Shown here in pieces: positions 45,746-58,009 of a stretch of 64,000 bases of DNA. The notes under the pieces are model-generated. The model saw only the letters and a list, made by a program, of their open reading frames with translations. It did not search any database and was not told the origin of the DNA. How positions within the stretch are numbered: position 1 is the first letter of the stretch; each line of letters begins with the position of its first letter. The position numbers and the translations under genes were made by a program. This DNA is from Schizophyllum amplum (taxonomy: Eukaryota; Basidiomycota; Agaricomycetes; Agaricales; Schizophyllaceae): the NCBI GenBank assembly GCA_007026445.1, contig VDMD01000032.1:62001-126000 (forward strand), given 5' to 3'.

Positions 45746-48350
45746 GTTGTTCGAGAGAGACCTGGGAGGACCGGTAGCAGCTACTGCGCTGTCAGTTGAC
45801 TGTCTTGAAGTTTGCTCGAGGTGATGGTAATTCAGAAGGGAGAGCCTGATCGATCAAATACAGCCAAAGCGCCACTTGCCTCTTCCCATCAACTTCCCAC
45901 TTCCCGGAAGTGAGCCGCATGCGTATCGTTCGCTGTTACACGCGTCGACACACCTGAAAACGCTATATCCTCTGTCCGAATGCAGCTAGCTAGTCCCAGG
46001 TCAATCCATCCAGATATGCTCGGCCGGAGTCGTTCGCTCACCAAAGTTTTATAGATTTCCATACGCTGAGGCACTGCACGGCATCATACGCCCTCCCTCA
46101 TTCACCGCTTCTGTCACCCGCTGCTAAACCCTTCATGAAATCCTGACGCCCTCTCTCTCTGAATGCCTAGTCGGCTCCTTGCATCGTGATCGGATGCTCT
46201 TCAGGTTGCGATTGCTGATGCTGCTTCAATCGCAGCGCACGAAGGCGCCAGCAGAAAGGAACGGAGGAGCTTCGTGTGGGAACCAAAGCAATGGCGCGCT
46301 CTTCGTTTGCTAGTGTCCAGGTCTATATTGACAGTCAGGCAGGCGACGGTTGGCGCTATCCTCCCTCCAATCAGTCGTTGTCCACCCAGATCATTTTCTA
46401 CATCCGAGTCCGCATCAAAAATTCGAACGCCCTCGATCTCGATAAGGTTCGTCAAATCCTCGGCGCCTGCACGCCCATAAGCAACTCATCTCCCATCCTT
46501 CGTAAGTCGTCTGCATCCGCCCTCTCCCCGGTGGTTACATCGCGTACGCTCACCAACGCTGAACGACACCTCAGCTTCGTGCATCGCTTGCCATCTGTTG
46601 TCCTGGTTCATCGCAAGTCCGCGGTGTTCGTGAAAGTCCCGCGTGCGACGCCATGTTCCAGCTCGCATGCGCGTCTTGCAGCCGTGTTCTGATCGTTCAG
46701 GCGTCCCAAATCTCGAGTGGTCCCAGGTACGTTACCATGACTTATGTCAAATGGCACCTCGCCTGTACTATCTCTTTACTAGTGTCTTTCTCTCGCTCAC
46801 CGTACATATTTCGCTCCTTTATCTGGTGCCCGTCCTCCAGCAGATCTTCGTACTTGCGACAGCCCTTACCGTATACGCTGCGCTGGCATAGACGTGGTAC
46901 GTCACCTTGTATGTATGGGATCACCTCTTACAGCTCGTGCAGACTTTGTAGAAGATAGGTGGTAGTATGTTGATGATGCCGGTGCGCCATATGCCTTCGC
47001 AAGCGCGAGTCTTGCCATTGCATCTGCGCGCGCGCGTATACACAATAATGTACCGTACTCCATCATTATAATCCAATAAATCATGCCTTCTGCGGACAAG
47101 CACGATCGAGTGCGCCCGTGAAGCGCACCATGTTCATATCGCTCTCAAGAAAATATGTCTACATCCGACTCGCGTTGCGGGGTTTGGTGAGGGGGTCGGG
47201 TGGCCGATTGTCCCGAAAGCCTCGAGCGCAAATACACGGATAAAAGTGACAGAAGCGAGGGACGGTTCAGCGGGCATGGCGACTAAAACCCGGTCTGCGC
47301 CGTATAGTATGCAGGACGCATGCCACAAAATGTGCTATGACCGTTCAGAAATCGAGATTCAGTCGCAGCTCTAAGTTGTACACGTCAGTGACTCGACACC
47401 GGGAGAGCAATCTTTCCTTGTCCTACACGAACAGTCAAGAAATTTTGAAAGTCCAAAAGGCGTCGCACATAAAACAAGAATGAGTCACCGCCGCAACACA
47501 TTTCTACGGCCTGTGGCGAGCTGCAGATCAACGAAAGATGGCCCTAAATGCGCCTTGAGGAGGACGGGTGTTCTGGGAAGCACGAGGCAGTGGTGTCGCG
47601 GGAGATCCAGAAATCAATTCAAGTATAGAAAGGACAGCACGTTTAGTGACTACAATGGCGCCCGGTGGTGCCCGCGAAGTAGGACAATGGGACCGTTCGC
47701 GTGCACACGATGCGGTGCATGACAACGTGAAATCTAGAGCCCTCGATTCGTGCTGGTCTGAGTTCAAATGATGGACGGCGTCTATCAGAACATTCACGGC
47801 GCTTCCCGGAGCTGCTGGATCGATTGTGAGCTGGAGCCGCAGTTGAGGGCCAAGAGAGAAGCGGGGAGAAAATGAAGGCTAGGGAGAGGCGGGGCGGAGG
47901 TGAAGGCTGAATTAGAACGTACCGCGTAACATGCTTGGATAAGAAGCAATATCTTTGGGGGGACGCGACGTCTATCCAAAGTCAGGCGATCCCCTGTTTT
48001 GTGTGAGTGCCAGGAACGTCCAGGATGTTGAGCAGCCTGTTATCGTACCCAATCACGAGCGATCTCTCCAAAGAGATCATTTTTTCGTTCTCCGACATCG
48101 GCTATACCCCACATTTCGCGACCAGCCGCAGTCCCCGGCGGGCCACTGGCACCGCTCCATACCCTCTCGGCGGAGTACAGAATTTTCCAGGGTGCCGTGG
48201 ACTCGAACAGCCCGGTCGGCCAGCGGGTCTGACGCACGGGCCCCAGCACGGGGCGCGCCAAAAGAGCTGAACAAAGGGAACGTCAGGATCTCTCCATAGA
48301 ATCGGTGATCGGGGGACCACATACGTACGCCTCGTTTTCCTACAGCTTCT
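45746..48350. other. Intergenic region, weak ORFs only
   Basis: A plus-strand frame from ATG 46,291 (MARSSFASVQVYIDSQAG...) and minus frames at 46,201-46,455 and 48,040-48,261 have some protein-like stretches, but strand and splicing cannot be decided. A palindrome GATCTCTCCAAAGAGATC lies at about 48,061-48,078. Confidence 0.35.
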
Positions 48351-48353
48351 CGC

Positions 48354-48363
48354 GGTATATAAG
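48354..48363 (+). promoter_or_regulatory. TATA box upstream of gene D
   Basis: GGTATATAAGCC, a strong TATA match, about 400 nt before the gene D ATG. If used, the mRNA would have a long, pyrimidine-rich leader or an untranslated first exon. Confidence 0.5.
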
Positions 48364-48759
48364 CCGTCCGCTTCTTCGGTCGTTCCCTTGACTCTTGGCC
48401 CCTTCGTCTTGACCTTCGCGTTGGCCTTGCCTTGCACGCCCATTGTATTCCTCTGTAGTCCAGGGTCGTATCGTGCGCTTGGTCCTGTCATCATCAGCCG
48501 CTGGTCATCGGCAAGGGTCCCTTCCTACTTGCCACCACTCGCTATATGCCCCCCGTCGTTTGCAAGACGCTCATCCCCCCTCTCTTCGCGTCCATCGTCA
48601 ACAACCATCCTTCACTTACACGCCAAGACACGCACCCCTACGCATCTTTTGGTAAATAAGCGCCCGGTCATTTGCCATCTTCCTGCCGCTAACGTAGAGC
48701 TGTGGAGTGGCGTAGATCAGCAACTATCTACAAGAACTCATCAATCAGCGTCGCCAGTC

Positions 48760-51491
48760 ATGAACAAGCGTACATACCTGTCCGACAGCGAGAGGTCGCC
48801 CTCGCCACCGATGACCCAATGTTCCGTCAACCATGCCACCACGACCAGCCATACGCCACTCACGCAAGACAGGTCCTATGACCGCGCACCATCGTAAGCC
48901 ACTCATCTCTTTCTGACAGGTCACATAACTTACGTCGGTGCACAGACCCTCTCCCCCACTCATGTCCCAAACCAACTACGACGGGGTCGCAATGTCGTGA
49001 GCATCACTAGCCATTGAACAAGATCCAATCACTCACCTGCGCACAGCTTCGCCACTTCAGACATCCGATCGACATCTGAGGCGTCCAACAGTCCTTCGTG
49101 AGCAACGCCACTACCTAACCAATACCCTTGACGCTCACCCATACCATAGCTTGATGCCCGCACCATCCCTTCCCTCCTCATATACCTCTGCGACACAGAC
49201 GCCTGACACTTCGCAGTGAGTTACCATTGTACTCCTAATGCAACAAGATGACATTTACCGACCTCTGTAGGCACGTTCCGCTCCCACCCACTCCCTTCGG
49301 CGTCCCTCGCGGCTCCCTCGAGCACATCATCGACGACCCGCGAAACCTGAGGCGCGACAGCTTCTACCGCGAAGACCTCATAGGCCCTGCCTCGCATCCA
49401 TCGCAGCCTCTTCACGCCGATCCGAGACTCGAGCCATCCCCGCCATTCCGATACATTCAGTCTTCCTTCCAGTCCTACGGCAGACTTGACAGCTCGCTCA
49501 GCACCTCTTCTGAGAGCGAGAGCGACTTGGGACGGCGTCATGATGCGTCCTCGGTGTCGCTCGGGCGCTACGACTCGCTCGCCGATGAGCCATATGCGCG
49601 GTACCCACCTCCATCTTTCGCTGATACCTCGAGGGACAGCCTGCCCCACGGTGCCTCGTACCCTCCCTTGAGCGAGGCAGAGCCGTCCTCCACCCGCCGT
49701 GCCGACACTCCCATGACCTGGGAGGAAGACGACCTCGTTCAGCGTCCTATAGAGCAGCGCAAGCGCAAGCGCAACGTGCCTGTCGCCGACTCATACGCCG
49801 CGTATCCGTCGACGTCCGGCGCACAACCGACCTTCGAGCGTGCTCATACAAACGAGGCGGGCCCGTCGCGTAGCTATGATCGCGGCAGTGCCGGCGCGAC
49901 GTACGACGACGAGCCCCTTCGGCCTCCTCCGCGGCCAAGGCAGCGACGGCGCACCGCAGCTATGGCCCCCACCCCTGGCCCGTATCCTGAAGAGCCATAC
50001 GCGGTCGATGCGCATAGGTCCTTCGAGCAGGGTGCCGCGAGCGAGGCAGGACCGTCTACGCAGCGGGACACACGTCGCAGCAGGGCCGCCGAGCCCATGG
50101 ATCCTCCGCTTCCAAGACGGCAAACACGCAGCGCGACTAGACCACCGTCTGCCGCACCTGTACCCCCGCCGGCCGCAGCTACGTCGCGACTTCCTGGCAG
50201 CTCTTCGACATCTGGTGCATCTACGAGTGCCCGCGGCGCCCCCGAGCCTCGGACTAGCAACGAGCACGTCCAGCGCGGCGCCGCGCCTGGGCGCTCGCGG
50301 AAGGGGAAAGCGCCTGTCCAGTCTTACGAGCTCGATGACCAGCTCGACATCTTCCCTGTGCCGGACCGCGATGCTCCCACCTGCCGCTGCGCCTCTCCGG
50401 TACCCCAAACCACCAAAAAGACCCGCGCGCCGAAAAAGTCCGCCGCCTCGTGCGCAGCGTGCAACGGCCCGTCCACATCCAACGCGGTCCACACGTGCAA
50501 GCGCGGGAAGGGGCCCCGCGCTCCCAAAACGCACAACTACGGGCCCCGCGAGCGCATCGACGCCCTGCGCGACGACGAGTGCATCAAGGCCTTCGGGCCC
50601 CACCACGTCATCTGCGCCGGCTGCAACAAGCGCATTGCGACGGAGCATCGGAAGGATTGGGGCAACGCCGTCCTGGCGGACAGGCATACCCACCAGCGAT
50701 GCGACTGGACGAGGAGCTGGCTGAACCCGGACGCGTACGAGAACCCGAAGCCAATGCCGACTGCGGAGGAGCGGGCGGCGCATGCGGCGGGGCGGCAGGC
50801 GTCGTGGGAGAGGGCTGTGAGTGTTTTGGTTTCTTGAGGTGGGGTGAGGGTGAGGGATGCTGACGTCCGCGTAGCAGGAGTGGATGAACCACAACGACTC
50901 GCGCTCGGTCGGATGCCAATGCGAGGCGGTCGGGCATGCCGAGGAGCGCGTCCGCAACACGAGGGCCCGCCCTTGCGGCAAGTCGGTGCTGATTGAGAAG
51001 GTCAAGACGGTCGAGGAGACTGAGAAGGTAGAGGAGTCCGACGTCGAGGAGGCTGAGGAGGCGATGGAGGAGGTCGAGGAGCAGGTCGACGAGATCGAGG
51101 ACGTCGACACACCCTCTCTCTTGTCTTCTAGGCAGGCCTCGATGGGTGGCACGATCGACGACGCCGACGAAATCCCAGAGACCCCGCAGGTGAGTTGATG
51201 GGTCGCGTTAAGTCTACTGCCTCCGATGTTGACGTATCTTCAGATGGAGCCGTCAATGTTCGACGCAGAGTTTGCGGCCCATGTGAGAAGCGAGAGGTAC
51301 CGGTCTCTCGAAGCGAGCGGGGCCGCCAGTGAGGTCGAGAACCGCCCGACGGGCCCGCGCTTCGGTGGTAAGTCTGCCTTGTTCGTCAGTATGAGCAGTG
51401 ACTTATCAGACTTGTAGAAGGGAAGATCTACCGTGGTTACTATGTCCCGGCGCCCGAGGACGAAGAGGACGACGCCGCCGACGACGCTTAG
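48760..51491 (+). CDS. Gene D: P/S-rich protein with C2HC zinc motif (8 exons)
   Basis: Spliced model of 785 aa: exons 48760-48893, 48946-48996, 49047-49097, 49150-49215, 49271-50816, 50878-51189, 51244-51367 and 51418-51491. Exons 2 and 3 are both 51 nt and the first four introns are all in the same phase, so these micro-exons could be skipped without a frame change. Residues about 100-500 are disordered (P, S, R, E-rich). A zinc-binding pattern CAGCNKRI (C549, C552) ... HTHQRC (H573/H575, C578) with flanking W resembles a C2HC motif recurrent in Agaricomycete proteins. An acidic coiled region (EVEEQVDEIEDVD) and an acidic C-terminus (EDEEDDAADDA) follow. The acceptor before exon 6 is a tandem TAGCAG site (plus or minus one Q). 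Probably nuclear or regulatory, by inference only. A near-identical 3' copy lies at 61.4-62.9 kb. Confidence 0.85.
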
Positions 51492-52430
51492 AGCGCGACG
51501 AGGACGCGCGATGCGTTCGTCATGACTGACTTTTGTTTCTATTCGCTCTCTGTACTTCGAGTTTGTGAATCATAGGCTTACTCTGGTGAATCTGAACATG
51601 CATGAGCGCTGAACACTGAATAACTGTTGGATTCCTGGACCTGATGGCGGTTCAGGCGAAGGTGCGAATGTCGATCGGGCTTCTTGTTCTCTACCATCAT
51701 GATCTACTGAGTCTGCTCCTCGCCTATTGTTTCTTTCTCAGCTTCCAACGACATTCGTACCATCTTGGGTATCCGTAATGAACATACTTCTCCCCTTTGA
51801 TGTGCATTCCATGCCAAATCCGATGGAGACGTCGTTTCTTCAAACCAGGTACCTGGATCTCCAACTTCATTTTGAAGCATCACTTCTGTTGTTTACTGAG
51901 CACTGGAGGTCGACAATGTACGTAGCAACTTCATCTACATCTGCGCCGGCTGACACGAACTCGCAGATGTCAAGTCCATGTCCCTGGACGACCTCTCCCA
52001 GGTCGTCTGAGTCTCACAAGACCTCCTCCTCCTCCGTCTACTCATATCGCTCTCCTGCCATACGATCTCGACATTCTCCCTTTGATCGCCGTCTTTCCGT
52101 CCTCTAGGCGATCCTGGTCCCCGCTGGCCGCAACGCGTGGCGCCGCCGCGTGCGCGTTCCACTGCACGCCGTCGCGATTCGCCTGCACGGACGGACCTGC
52201 GACACGGCATACAACAGCGAGGCGAGGGAGGGCGAGACTTTTGTGTGCACACGACAATGCGAACATGGAGGCCGCGAGAGCTATTGAGGGTCTCGTAGGC
52301 AATACGAGGGTTTGCTGTGATAGACATGACTGCGATGCAATACAGAGTTTCTTTGCACGTCCCCTCCTCCTCCTTCGAGTACCCCCCTCCCCCGCACGCC
52401 GCACGTCCCTTTCGTACGTCGCATGTCCGC
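51492..52430. other. 3' flank of gene D, duplicated
   Basis: Contains a plus-strand frame of 126 codons (51,727-52,107) and a longer minus-strand frame (to 51,935). Both are preserved in the copy at 63.1 kb because the DNA is identical, so conservation does not help to choose. No recognisable protein. Confidence 0.4.
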
Positions 52431-52573
52431 TCCCCCCTCCCCCTTCGAGTCTGCCCCCCCCCTCCCCCTTCGAGTCTGCCCCCCCCTCCCCCTTCGAGTC
52501 TGCCCCCCCTCCCCCTTCGAGTCTGCCCCCCCTCCCCCTTCGAGTCTGCCCCCCCTCCCCCTTCGAATCTGCC
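52431..52573. repeat. C-rich minisatellite, copy 1
   Basis: Six units of CCCCCTTCGAGTCTGCC with variable C-tract length (unit about 22-25 bp); the last has GAATCT. Repeated identically at 63,843-63,985. Confidence 0.9.
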
Positions 52574-52579
52574 CTCCTC

Positions 52580-53040
52580 CCTCCCCCCGTACACCACATG
52601 TCCCTTTCGTACGTCCTTCGCACATCACAACTCCCCTCCGCGTGTCGCGCAACTCCTTTCGCCCATCGCAACTCCCCCTCCCCACAGCGCGTCCCAGAGT
52701 AATCGTGTAAAACATATTCATCATACGATATTTTGCTACATGAAATGTATACTTACATGATCTACGTGCTTCGACGGCCGCCGGCCTCGCCCCCCCCCCT
52801 CTCCCGACGTCGCCCCCCTTCGCCCGACCTCGCTCCCTCAATCTTCTCGCAACGGGGACGCCAAAGTCGTACCCCCTCCCCTCGCCCCTCGCATGATCGC
52901 CCCCCGACGTGCAACGAGGATCAGTGCTTGAGCGAAAGGCTCAGTTCTCAAGCGAAAGGCTCTTCAGGAAGTCAGTCAGCGCTGCTGCCAATAAGAGGGA
53001 CGTGCAACCGACTTACTCATGGCGCAAATTCTCAGGGCTT
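52580..53040. other. Unassigned sequence between D flank and exon-repeat zone
   Basis: Low-complexity pyrimidine-rich start, then unique sequence; a short direct repeat (CTCAAGCGAAAGGCTC) at 52,935-52,970. No gene supported. Confidence 0.35.
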
Positions 53041-53049
53041 GTTGCGCGT

Positions 53050-54642
53050 GAGACGGCGATGAGGTCACCCACGGGACGTTGCATACCGGCCTCGAGAACG
53101 CCAGCGTAATCTAAGAAGAAAAAAGCGTCGGCATGATAGTCAATAAGAGTAGAATGCGCTCATGGGGAATAAAAGGGGGGATGGGGTAGCCGCACAGTAT
53201 CTACGAACATTGAGAACTGAGTACCGGCCTCCAGAATGCAACGTACCGGTAGCGTGCTCCTATGTCGACGACTGGGTTGGGAGTGACAGTGAAGGGACGA
53301 CAGCGACGGTGTACTAGCATCCACGCCGGGGCGTTGAATACCAGCCTCCGATATGCAAAGTTGATCTAAAAATGAAGCGCGTCAGCGCAACGGCCGAGGT
53401 GATGCAATGAATTTGACCTACTTACCGACAGCTGGACCTCCTCAGTCGATGAATCGGCTGGGTGGTAGGAGCGACAGAGAAGGGGCGACGGTGACCGACA
53501 AGGGGCGACGATGACGGGCGAGGGGCGAGGGTGACGGGTAACATCCACGGGACGTTGAGTACCGTCCCTGGGAACGCGGAGATGATCTAGAAGACAAGAG
53601 TGTCAGCACAGTGGTCGAGAAGAACATAATGCAATCAACTGACCGATAACTTGAGATCATAAGTTGACGACTGGTGGGAGTGACAGGGGAGGGACGATAC
53701 GGACAGTGAATATCGGCCTCGAGAACGTCGGGGTAATCTAGACCACAACCGAAGCGTCAGCACAATGGTCCAGAACAACATAACACAATCAACTTACCGA
53801 TAGCGTGAACTCCCAAGTTGACGCACTGCGTGTTGGGAGTGACAGGGGAGATGTGACGCCGAGCACCGAATCCGTGAATGCATAGGTCGTCTGGAACAGA
53901 AGGCAGTCAGTACGACGACCAAGGTATGTGCAACGTGATGCTCACCGACAGGCTTGACGAGCGACGACACGCTGGTGTTTGCAAAGTTGATGTGCGGTGA
54001 GGACCGATGCGAGGGGGCAGCCGCGATGCGAAGACGACGTAGACGAAGAGGGGACGAGCCTATACTCCACGACAAGGATGCGTGCTTGAGCTCGACGACG
54101 GCGGGGCAGAGAAGGGCTGAAATAAGCGGTCAGAAAATTGAAAAGTAAAAATTAGGGACTCACGACGCACCCGAGTCCAGGGACGAACACATACATGGTG
54201 TCTATCAACGTGGAGGGATCCATCCATCGACAAACCCAACGACGAGTAATGTCTTGCCGACCCCCAGCGACGAGTGCTCAGCGACGAGCCTGGATGTCCC
54301 GCCGACGGCGAGGGCGTTGGAGAAAGCGCATGGCGAGCTTGAAGACTTCTGTAAAAAGAACAAAGATAAGCCAGTACCTGCTGACTAGGGAAGCAATTGA
54401 ACTCACGAGGGGGGTCGTAGTCGAGGAACTCGACGAGCTCGAGAGCGTCCACGTCGTCCCGGGGGAAGTCTGACGACGATGAGAAGGCGACGGTGACGAC
54501 GGGAAGGCGGCGGCGATGACAGGAAGGCGGCGGCGATGACGATGGCAACGGCGGCGAGGGCAACAACGACGGCGATGGCGCCCACGGCGGCGGGGGAAAG
54601 ACGACGAGGGGGAAAGCAGGAGCGCTGCCCCATCCACCCCAT
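53050..54642 (-). CDS. Candidate minus-strand gene built of repeated exon-like units
   Basis: At least five diverged units, at about 53,095, 53,224, 53,341, 53,562 and 53,714 (a sixth near 53,865), each with a possible acceptor (TCTAG|AT...), an exon-like stretch with CGTYCCNTCNCTGTCACTCC, and a GTAAGT/GTCAGT donor following TATCG or GTCG. Example translations: YPDVLEADIHCPYRPSPVTP and HPRPSPVIVAPCRSPSP. The 5' side has a TATA-like GGGGTATAAGGG just before ATG 54,642, a hydrophobic alanine/valine-rich stretch (GAIAVVVALAAVAIVIAAAF) that would be a membrane anchor, and further splice signals at 54,418 and 54,175. I cannot give one consistent frame through all exons. Alternatives: a decayed gene with duplicated exons, or a noncoding transcript. 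Confidence 0.35.
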
Positions 54643-54699
54643 CTCCCCCGACCCTTATACCCCGCGCGAACAAGCTTTCCAACCTCCTTGAAACGCACG

Positions 54700-55704
54700 T
54701 CAACCGGCGACCGAGCAATTGCCGTGAGCGCGACCGAACAGCGCCCCGGAAATCGGGGGTCGAATTTGACTTACGAGAGGGCGGAAGGTTCGGTGGCGCG
54801 CGTTCAGGAGGTTGGTTTTCGAACATTGAATGCGTACATAGCTGCAGCTCGCCGTCGTCGACGCGTGTCCGTCGAGCGCGGGGATCTCCGCGGAGAAGGG
54901 CTCGCGCCATGGCAGGTAGAGCTTCGCGTCAAGCCCCCTCTCGTGAAGTTCGAGTCGTTCTGCAATGTCCTGGGGGAGTTCCGCGTTCCGGATAGCTTCA
55001 GAAACAATACAATCACGCACCCTCAAATCGTATCTGACGCGTCCCGCAGCCGAGAACCCCGCAAAAGCGACGCAGGAAAATAGAGATGAACGTTCAAAAC
55101 AACAACGTAAGGCCATTCCCCATCGGGAAACCGTTGTTGTTGAACAAGGCGGCGCCGTCGAATGCGCCTCCGGAGTGTCTTTCTTCGCCACGCTCGGTCT
55201 CGCCTCTGATAAGAATGTTATGGGGGACCTCGGGGACACGCATCTCCGCCGTGTCCAGGCGAAGTTAGAGTTCCCTGCGCTCTGTGAGTCGCTGTGGATG
55301 AACAGGGAGATGAAAACGAACATGGTGAAGCTGCGAGGGCAGCGTAGCGCCCCTCGTGTCGCGTCGGCGTTACGGGGACCCGAGTATGCTAGCGCTAGAC
55401 TATCCGAGCAAGCGGCGAGCGCGGAAATGGACGACAGTAAGGTGGAAGGTTCGGGGCTCGACAGCGTGTATGCGCGATGGCGTGGGCGTGCGGCCGTCGG
55501 CGGTCGGCGCAAGATCGTCCGCGTACTCAAACCCCCTGGATAATTCATTAGTGTTTCAGGCAGATCCAGCGGTGGAGGAATGAGAGTGCGACGACGAGGG
55601 GAACGACGAGGAGGGGTGGCGCACTGTGCAGCGTACAGCGCGCGGGCGCGTTCAGACCTTGATATACAGTGTTCTAGGTATTCCATAAGAATAATGCGGT
55701 ACAA
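54700..55704 (-). CDS. Hypothetical protein, strand uncertain
   Basis: A minus-strand frame of 334 codons. The middle part reads like real protein (DCIVSEAIRNAELPQDIAER, then LELHERGLDAKLYLPWREPF), the rest is serine/arginine/proline-rich. A plus-strand frame at 54,965-55,543 overlaps. Introns may be present; I do not recognise a domain. Confidence 0.3.
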   Translation of the reverse strand: MYRIILMEYLEHCISRSERARALYAAQCATPPRRSPRRRTLIPPPLDLPETLMNYPGGLSTRTILRRPPTAARPRHRAYTLSSPEPSTLLSSISALAACSDSLALAYSGPRNADATRGALRCPRSFTMFVFISLFIHSDSQSAGNSNFAWTRRRCVSPRSPITFLSEARPSVAKKDTPEAHSTAPPCSTTTVSRWGMALRCCFERSSLFSCVAFAGFSAAGRVRYDLRVRDCIVSEAIRNAELPQDIAERLELHERGLDAKLYLPWREPFSAEIPALDGHASTTASCSYVRIQCSKTNLLNARHRTFRPLVSQIRPPISGALFGRAHGNCSVAG

Positions 55705-55739
55705 AAACCCGTCTCCCGACGCGAGATGCGCATGCTAGG

Positions 55740-56426
55740 AGCGGGGCGAGAACGACGCCACATAATAAAGTGGACGCGCTTCGCGCCACGGAGCTCTTTG
55801 AGAAGCGCGGAGAGCAGTGTAAGATATCGAGACTAACCCAGATTCATCTATGCAATTGAATTCCGGTGAAGAATATTTTGGCGGGGATGTCAACTTTGGA
55901 CGGTGAAGACGTCGAGTTGCGCATGCAAACATCCTAGACCTCCCAGAACGATAAGACAGAAGCTTGATCTCGCCCATCGGCGCCACGTACCAAAGTTCTG
56001 AAGCGAGATGATACCGTACGAGTATTTGCTCGACCCATCGCGGTACTTGGCGAGGGTGCGGTCGCGCTCCGGACGGTAGAGATGCGCGTTTGGCGCGCGG
56101 TGTGAATGTTCCGCGAGTTGCAAAGGATCCAGAATGGTGGCGGCGTTCTAGACTTGGAGATATCTATCAGAGGATGAGCGGAAGCGAAAAACGTTTTGTC
56201 CGAGGCGGCGGAGGCGCGCGATGGGCGAAGGAACATGGATGATGGGGACAAGTTGAACTTCGGGGAGTCGGACCGGCTGCGACGAATCACGATCATTATA
56301 CATGTTGATCCCGACCGTCATGGGCGACCGCGCGGACAGCGTCCTGGTCAATTCATGTTCTGCTTGCTCAAGGGGAGCTCTCGCTATGTCTCTGAGTCTC
56401 CAAACCCCACTCCTCCGCTCGTACAA
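55740..56426 (-). CDS. Hypothetical protein fragments, minus strand
   Basis: Two minus-strand stretches look coding: VRLPEVQLVPIIHVPSPIAR (around 56,250) and, after a CCAAGTCTAG acceptor near 56,152, QLAEHSHRAPNAHLYRPERD followed by KYSYGIISLQNFG, where a GTACGT donor follows. They may be neighbouring exons. A plus-strand frame at 56,196-56,723 competes. Function unknown. Confidence 0.3.
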
Positions 56427-56729
56427 TCACTGCAGAGGTCTTCAGTCGATGCGCCGTCGCTCGAGTGGCGCGCGCGCTTGATTTCCGCCCGAATACCAAG
56501 CCCGAGCGCCGTCCTGATCGGCGACGGACACGCAGGCTATCTAGATAACCGTGCCGCCGGCCCTGATCTACGCGCTGGAGACGTCATCTCGCCAGATTTG
56601 GTGGCCCTTGTTCAAGTTGAACTTGGAGAGGTGGCGCCGTGCCGCAGCGAGCAATTTGCGCTCTCGCGCGCCGTTATGCAGTCGTGGCGTGTCTCTCGCG
56701 ACACCATAGCGGGTACAGCGTAAGTGTTC

Positions 56730-57955
56730 TCGTGAAATCTGTGGATGACTGCCGCGGACGTGGTGAGTTCAATCATCATAGCTCAATGTTGGACTTTGGA
56801 GGAATAGAAAGGATGAACACAACGCCGCGTTCACCGTACGACCTCGTGCGAACGATCTATCACCGACGTCAACGTATTCGGCTCGCGAGATGAAGAGACG
56901 ACGGAAGGAATGTACGAGGAAGATTCGGAAGAACGGCAGAGTCAGGAGGTTGGAAACGCGAGCGTGAGTGAGCATGTTGAACTTACCTTTGTGAGCAAAG
57001 TCCAGGTGCGCGGAATCCGGATGCGCCGCCGTCGACTGATGGTGGCGAGGAATGATGCGGGCATAGTGCGAGGATGTCTATCAGACTGCGGGAGCGGTTG
57101 AAAAGGCCGGGAGATGGAAGATTCGGGGTGACAGGTGAGCGGGTCGGGTGTGGCGCGCAAGTCGTGCGAGGAGAGAGTTCGTATCGTTTTTCTGGCTTGC
57201 GCACAATTTCGTTATCTCTGCTTGGACGAACTGCATTCTCAGGTATCATGGTATATTGTGCTGTGATATGGGAGACGCGACGACGGCTTGCTGGCACAGC
57301 AGAGTATCGTGAACGCTTGCACGCTCACTTCAACATGTTCCAAACTTTTCGCATCGAGACGTGAGCCGATTGCGCGCCCCCGCACATCGCTTCCGAGTAG
57401 GTAGGCATCTTCCGTAGTATGAAACTCACGGAGAACTTTTCAGGAGGTTGGAAAAGCGTGTGTCCACGCCGCAGAGGGCAAGAACTCCTGCGCAAAACGA
57501 GCGGCCATCGACGAAATGTGGCGGATTCAGAGCTGCGGCCGCGCTATAACTTTCGATGAAGTGCCAGAAGATTGAATGGATCCAACAATAACTTTCTGGG
57601 GCGAGGGGAGCGCGCGGGGAGCGTGAGCGAGGGTGGAAGATTCCCATCAAGTTGAACTTCGGCGCCCGGACCGTGCCGCGTCCATTGTTCTTCTTGCTCC
57701 CGACCTTCCTCAGCTTTCGCGCGACTTTGCTGTCATTCCCAGTTTTGTGTCAGTGCCGACTTCTCTCCATTCTGGGACTCTCTTTCTGCTCGCGCTGCAC
57801 GGGAATGGTGAGAAATTTGAACATCTCCGCTGTATCGTGCAGCGGGCGCCTAATCCGCGGCCGAATAGCTGATAACCTCAACACCATTGTTGACGATCGG
57901 GCGCGGTTGATATGCCACGTACACAGGTAAGTATCTTATTCGGCTCCCTTTACCT
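56730..57955. other. Unassigned region
   Basis: Short frames on both strands with GTGAGT and CAG signals scattered, but no model. It may hold further decayed exons like those on either side. Confidence 0.3.
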
Positions 57956-57963
57956 CCGATGCT

Positions 57964-57974
57964 CGTATATATAC
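57964..57974 (+). promoter_or_regulatory. TATA box of the small gene at 58,010
   Basis: CTCGTATATATACCG lies about 40 nt before the ATG in a short TC-rich leader, the usual fungal spacing. Confidence 0.55.
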
Positions 57975-58009
57975 CGCTCCGCAGCGAACTGCCCTCTTTT
58001 TCAACCATC

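Larger units (their letters stand above)
50130..52588 (+). repeat. Segmental duplication, copy 1
   Basis: From about 50,130 the sequence matches positions 11,412 bp further on with no change in offset to the window end (52,588 pairs with 64,000). From about 50,520 onward I see no differences in the stretches compared. Copy 1 covers the 3' part of gene D, its 3' flank and a pyrimidine-rich minisatellite. Confidence 0.95.

Noticed and set aside
50254..51152. Long minus-strand frames opposite gene D (453 and 276 codons)
   Set aside because: They mirror the biased codon use of gene D and lack their own splice or start logic; the plus-strand model restores a zinc motif and exon series.
51727..52107. 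126-codon frame conserved in both duplication copies
   Set aside because: The copies are identical at the DNA level including noncoding parts, so conservation carries no information; composition is unremarkable.
54060..54200. Alpha/beta-hydrolase call from a VEYRLVP string on the minus strand
   Set aside because: Only this short string matches; no HGGG oxyanion motif, nucleophile elbow or following conserved residues were found in a consistent frame.
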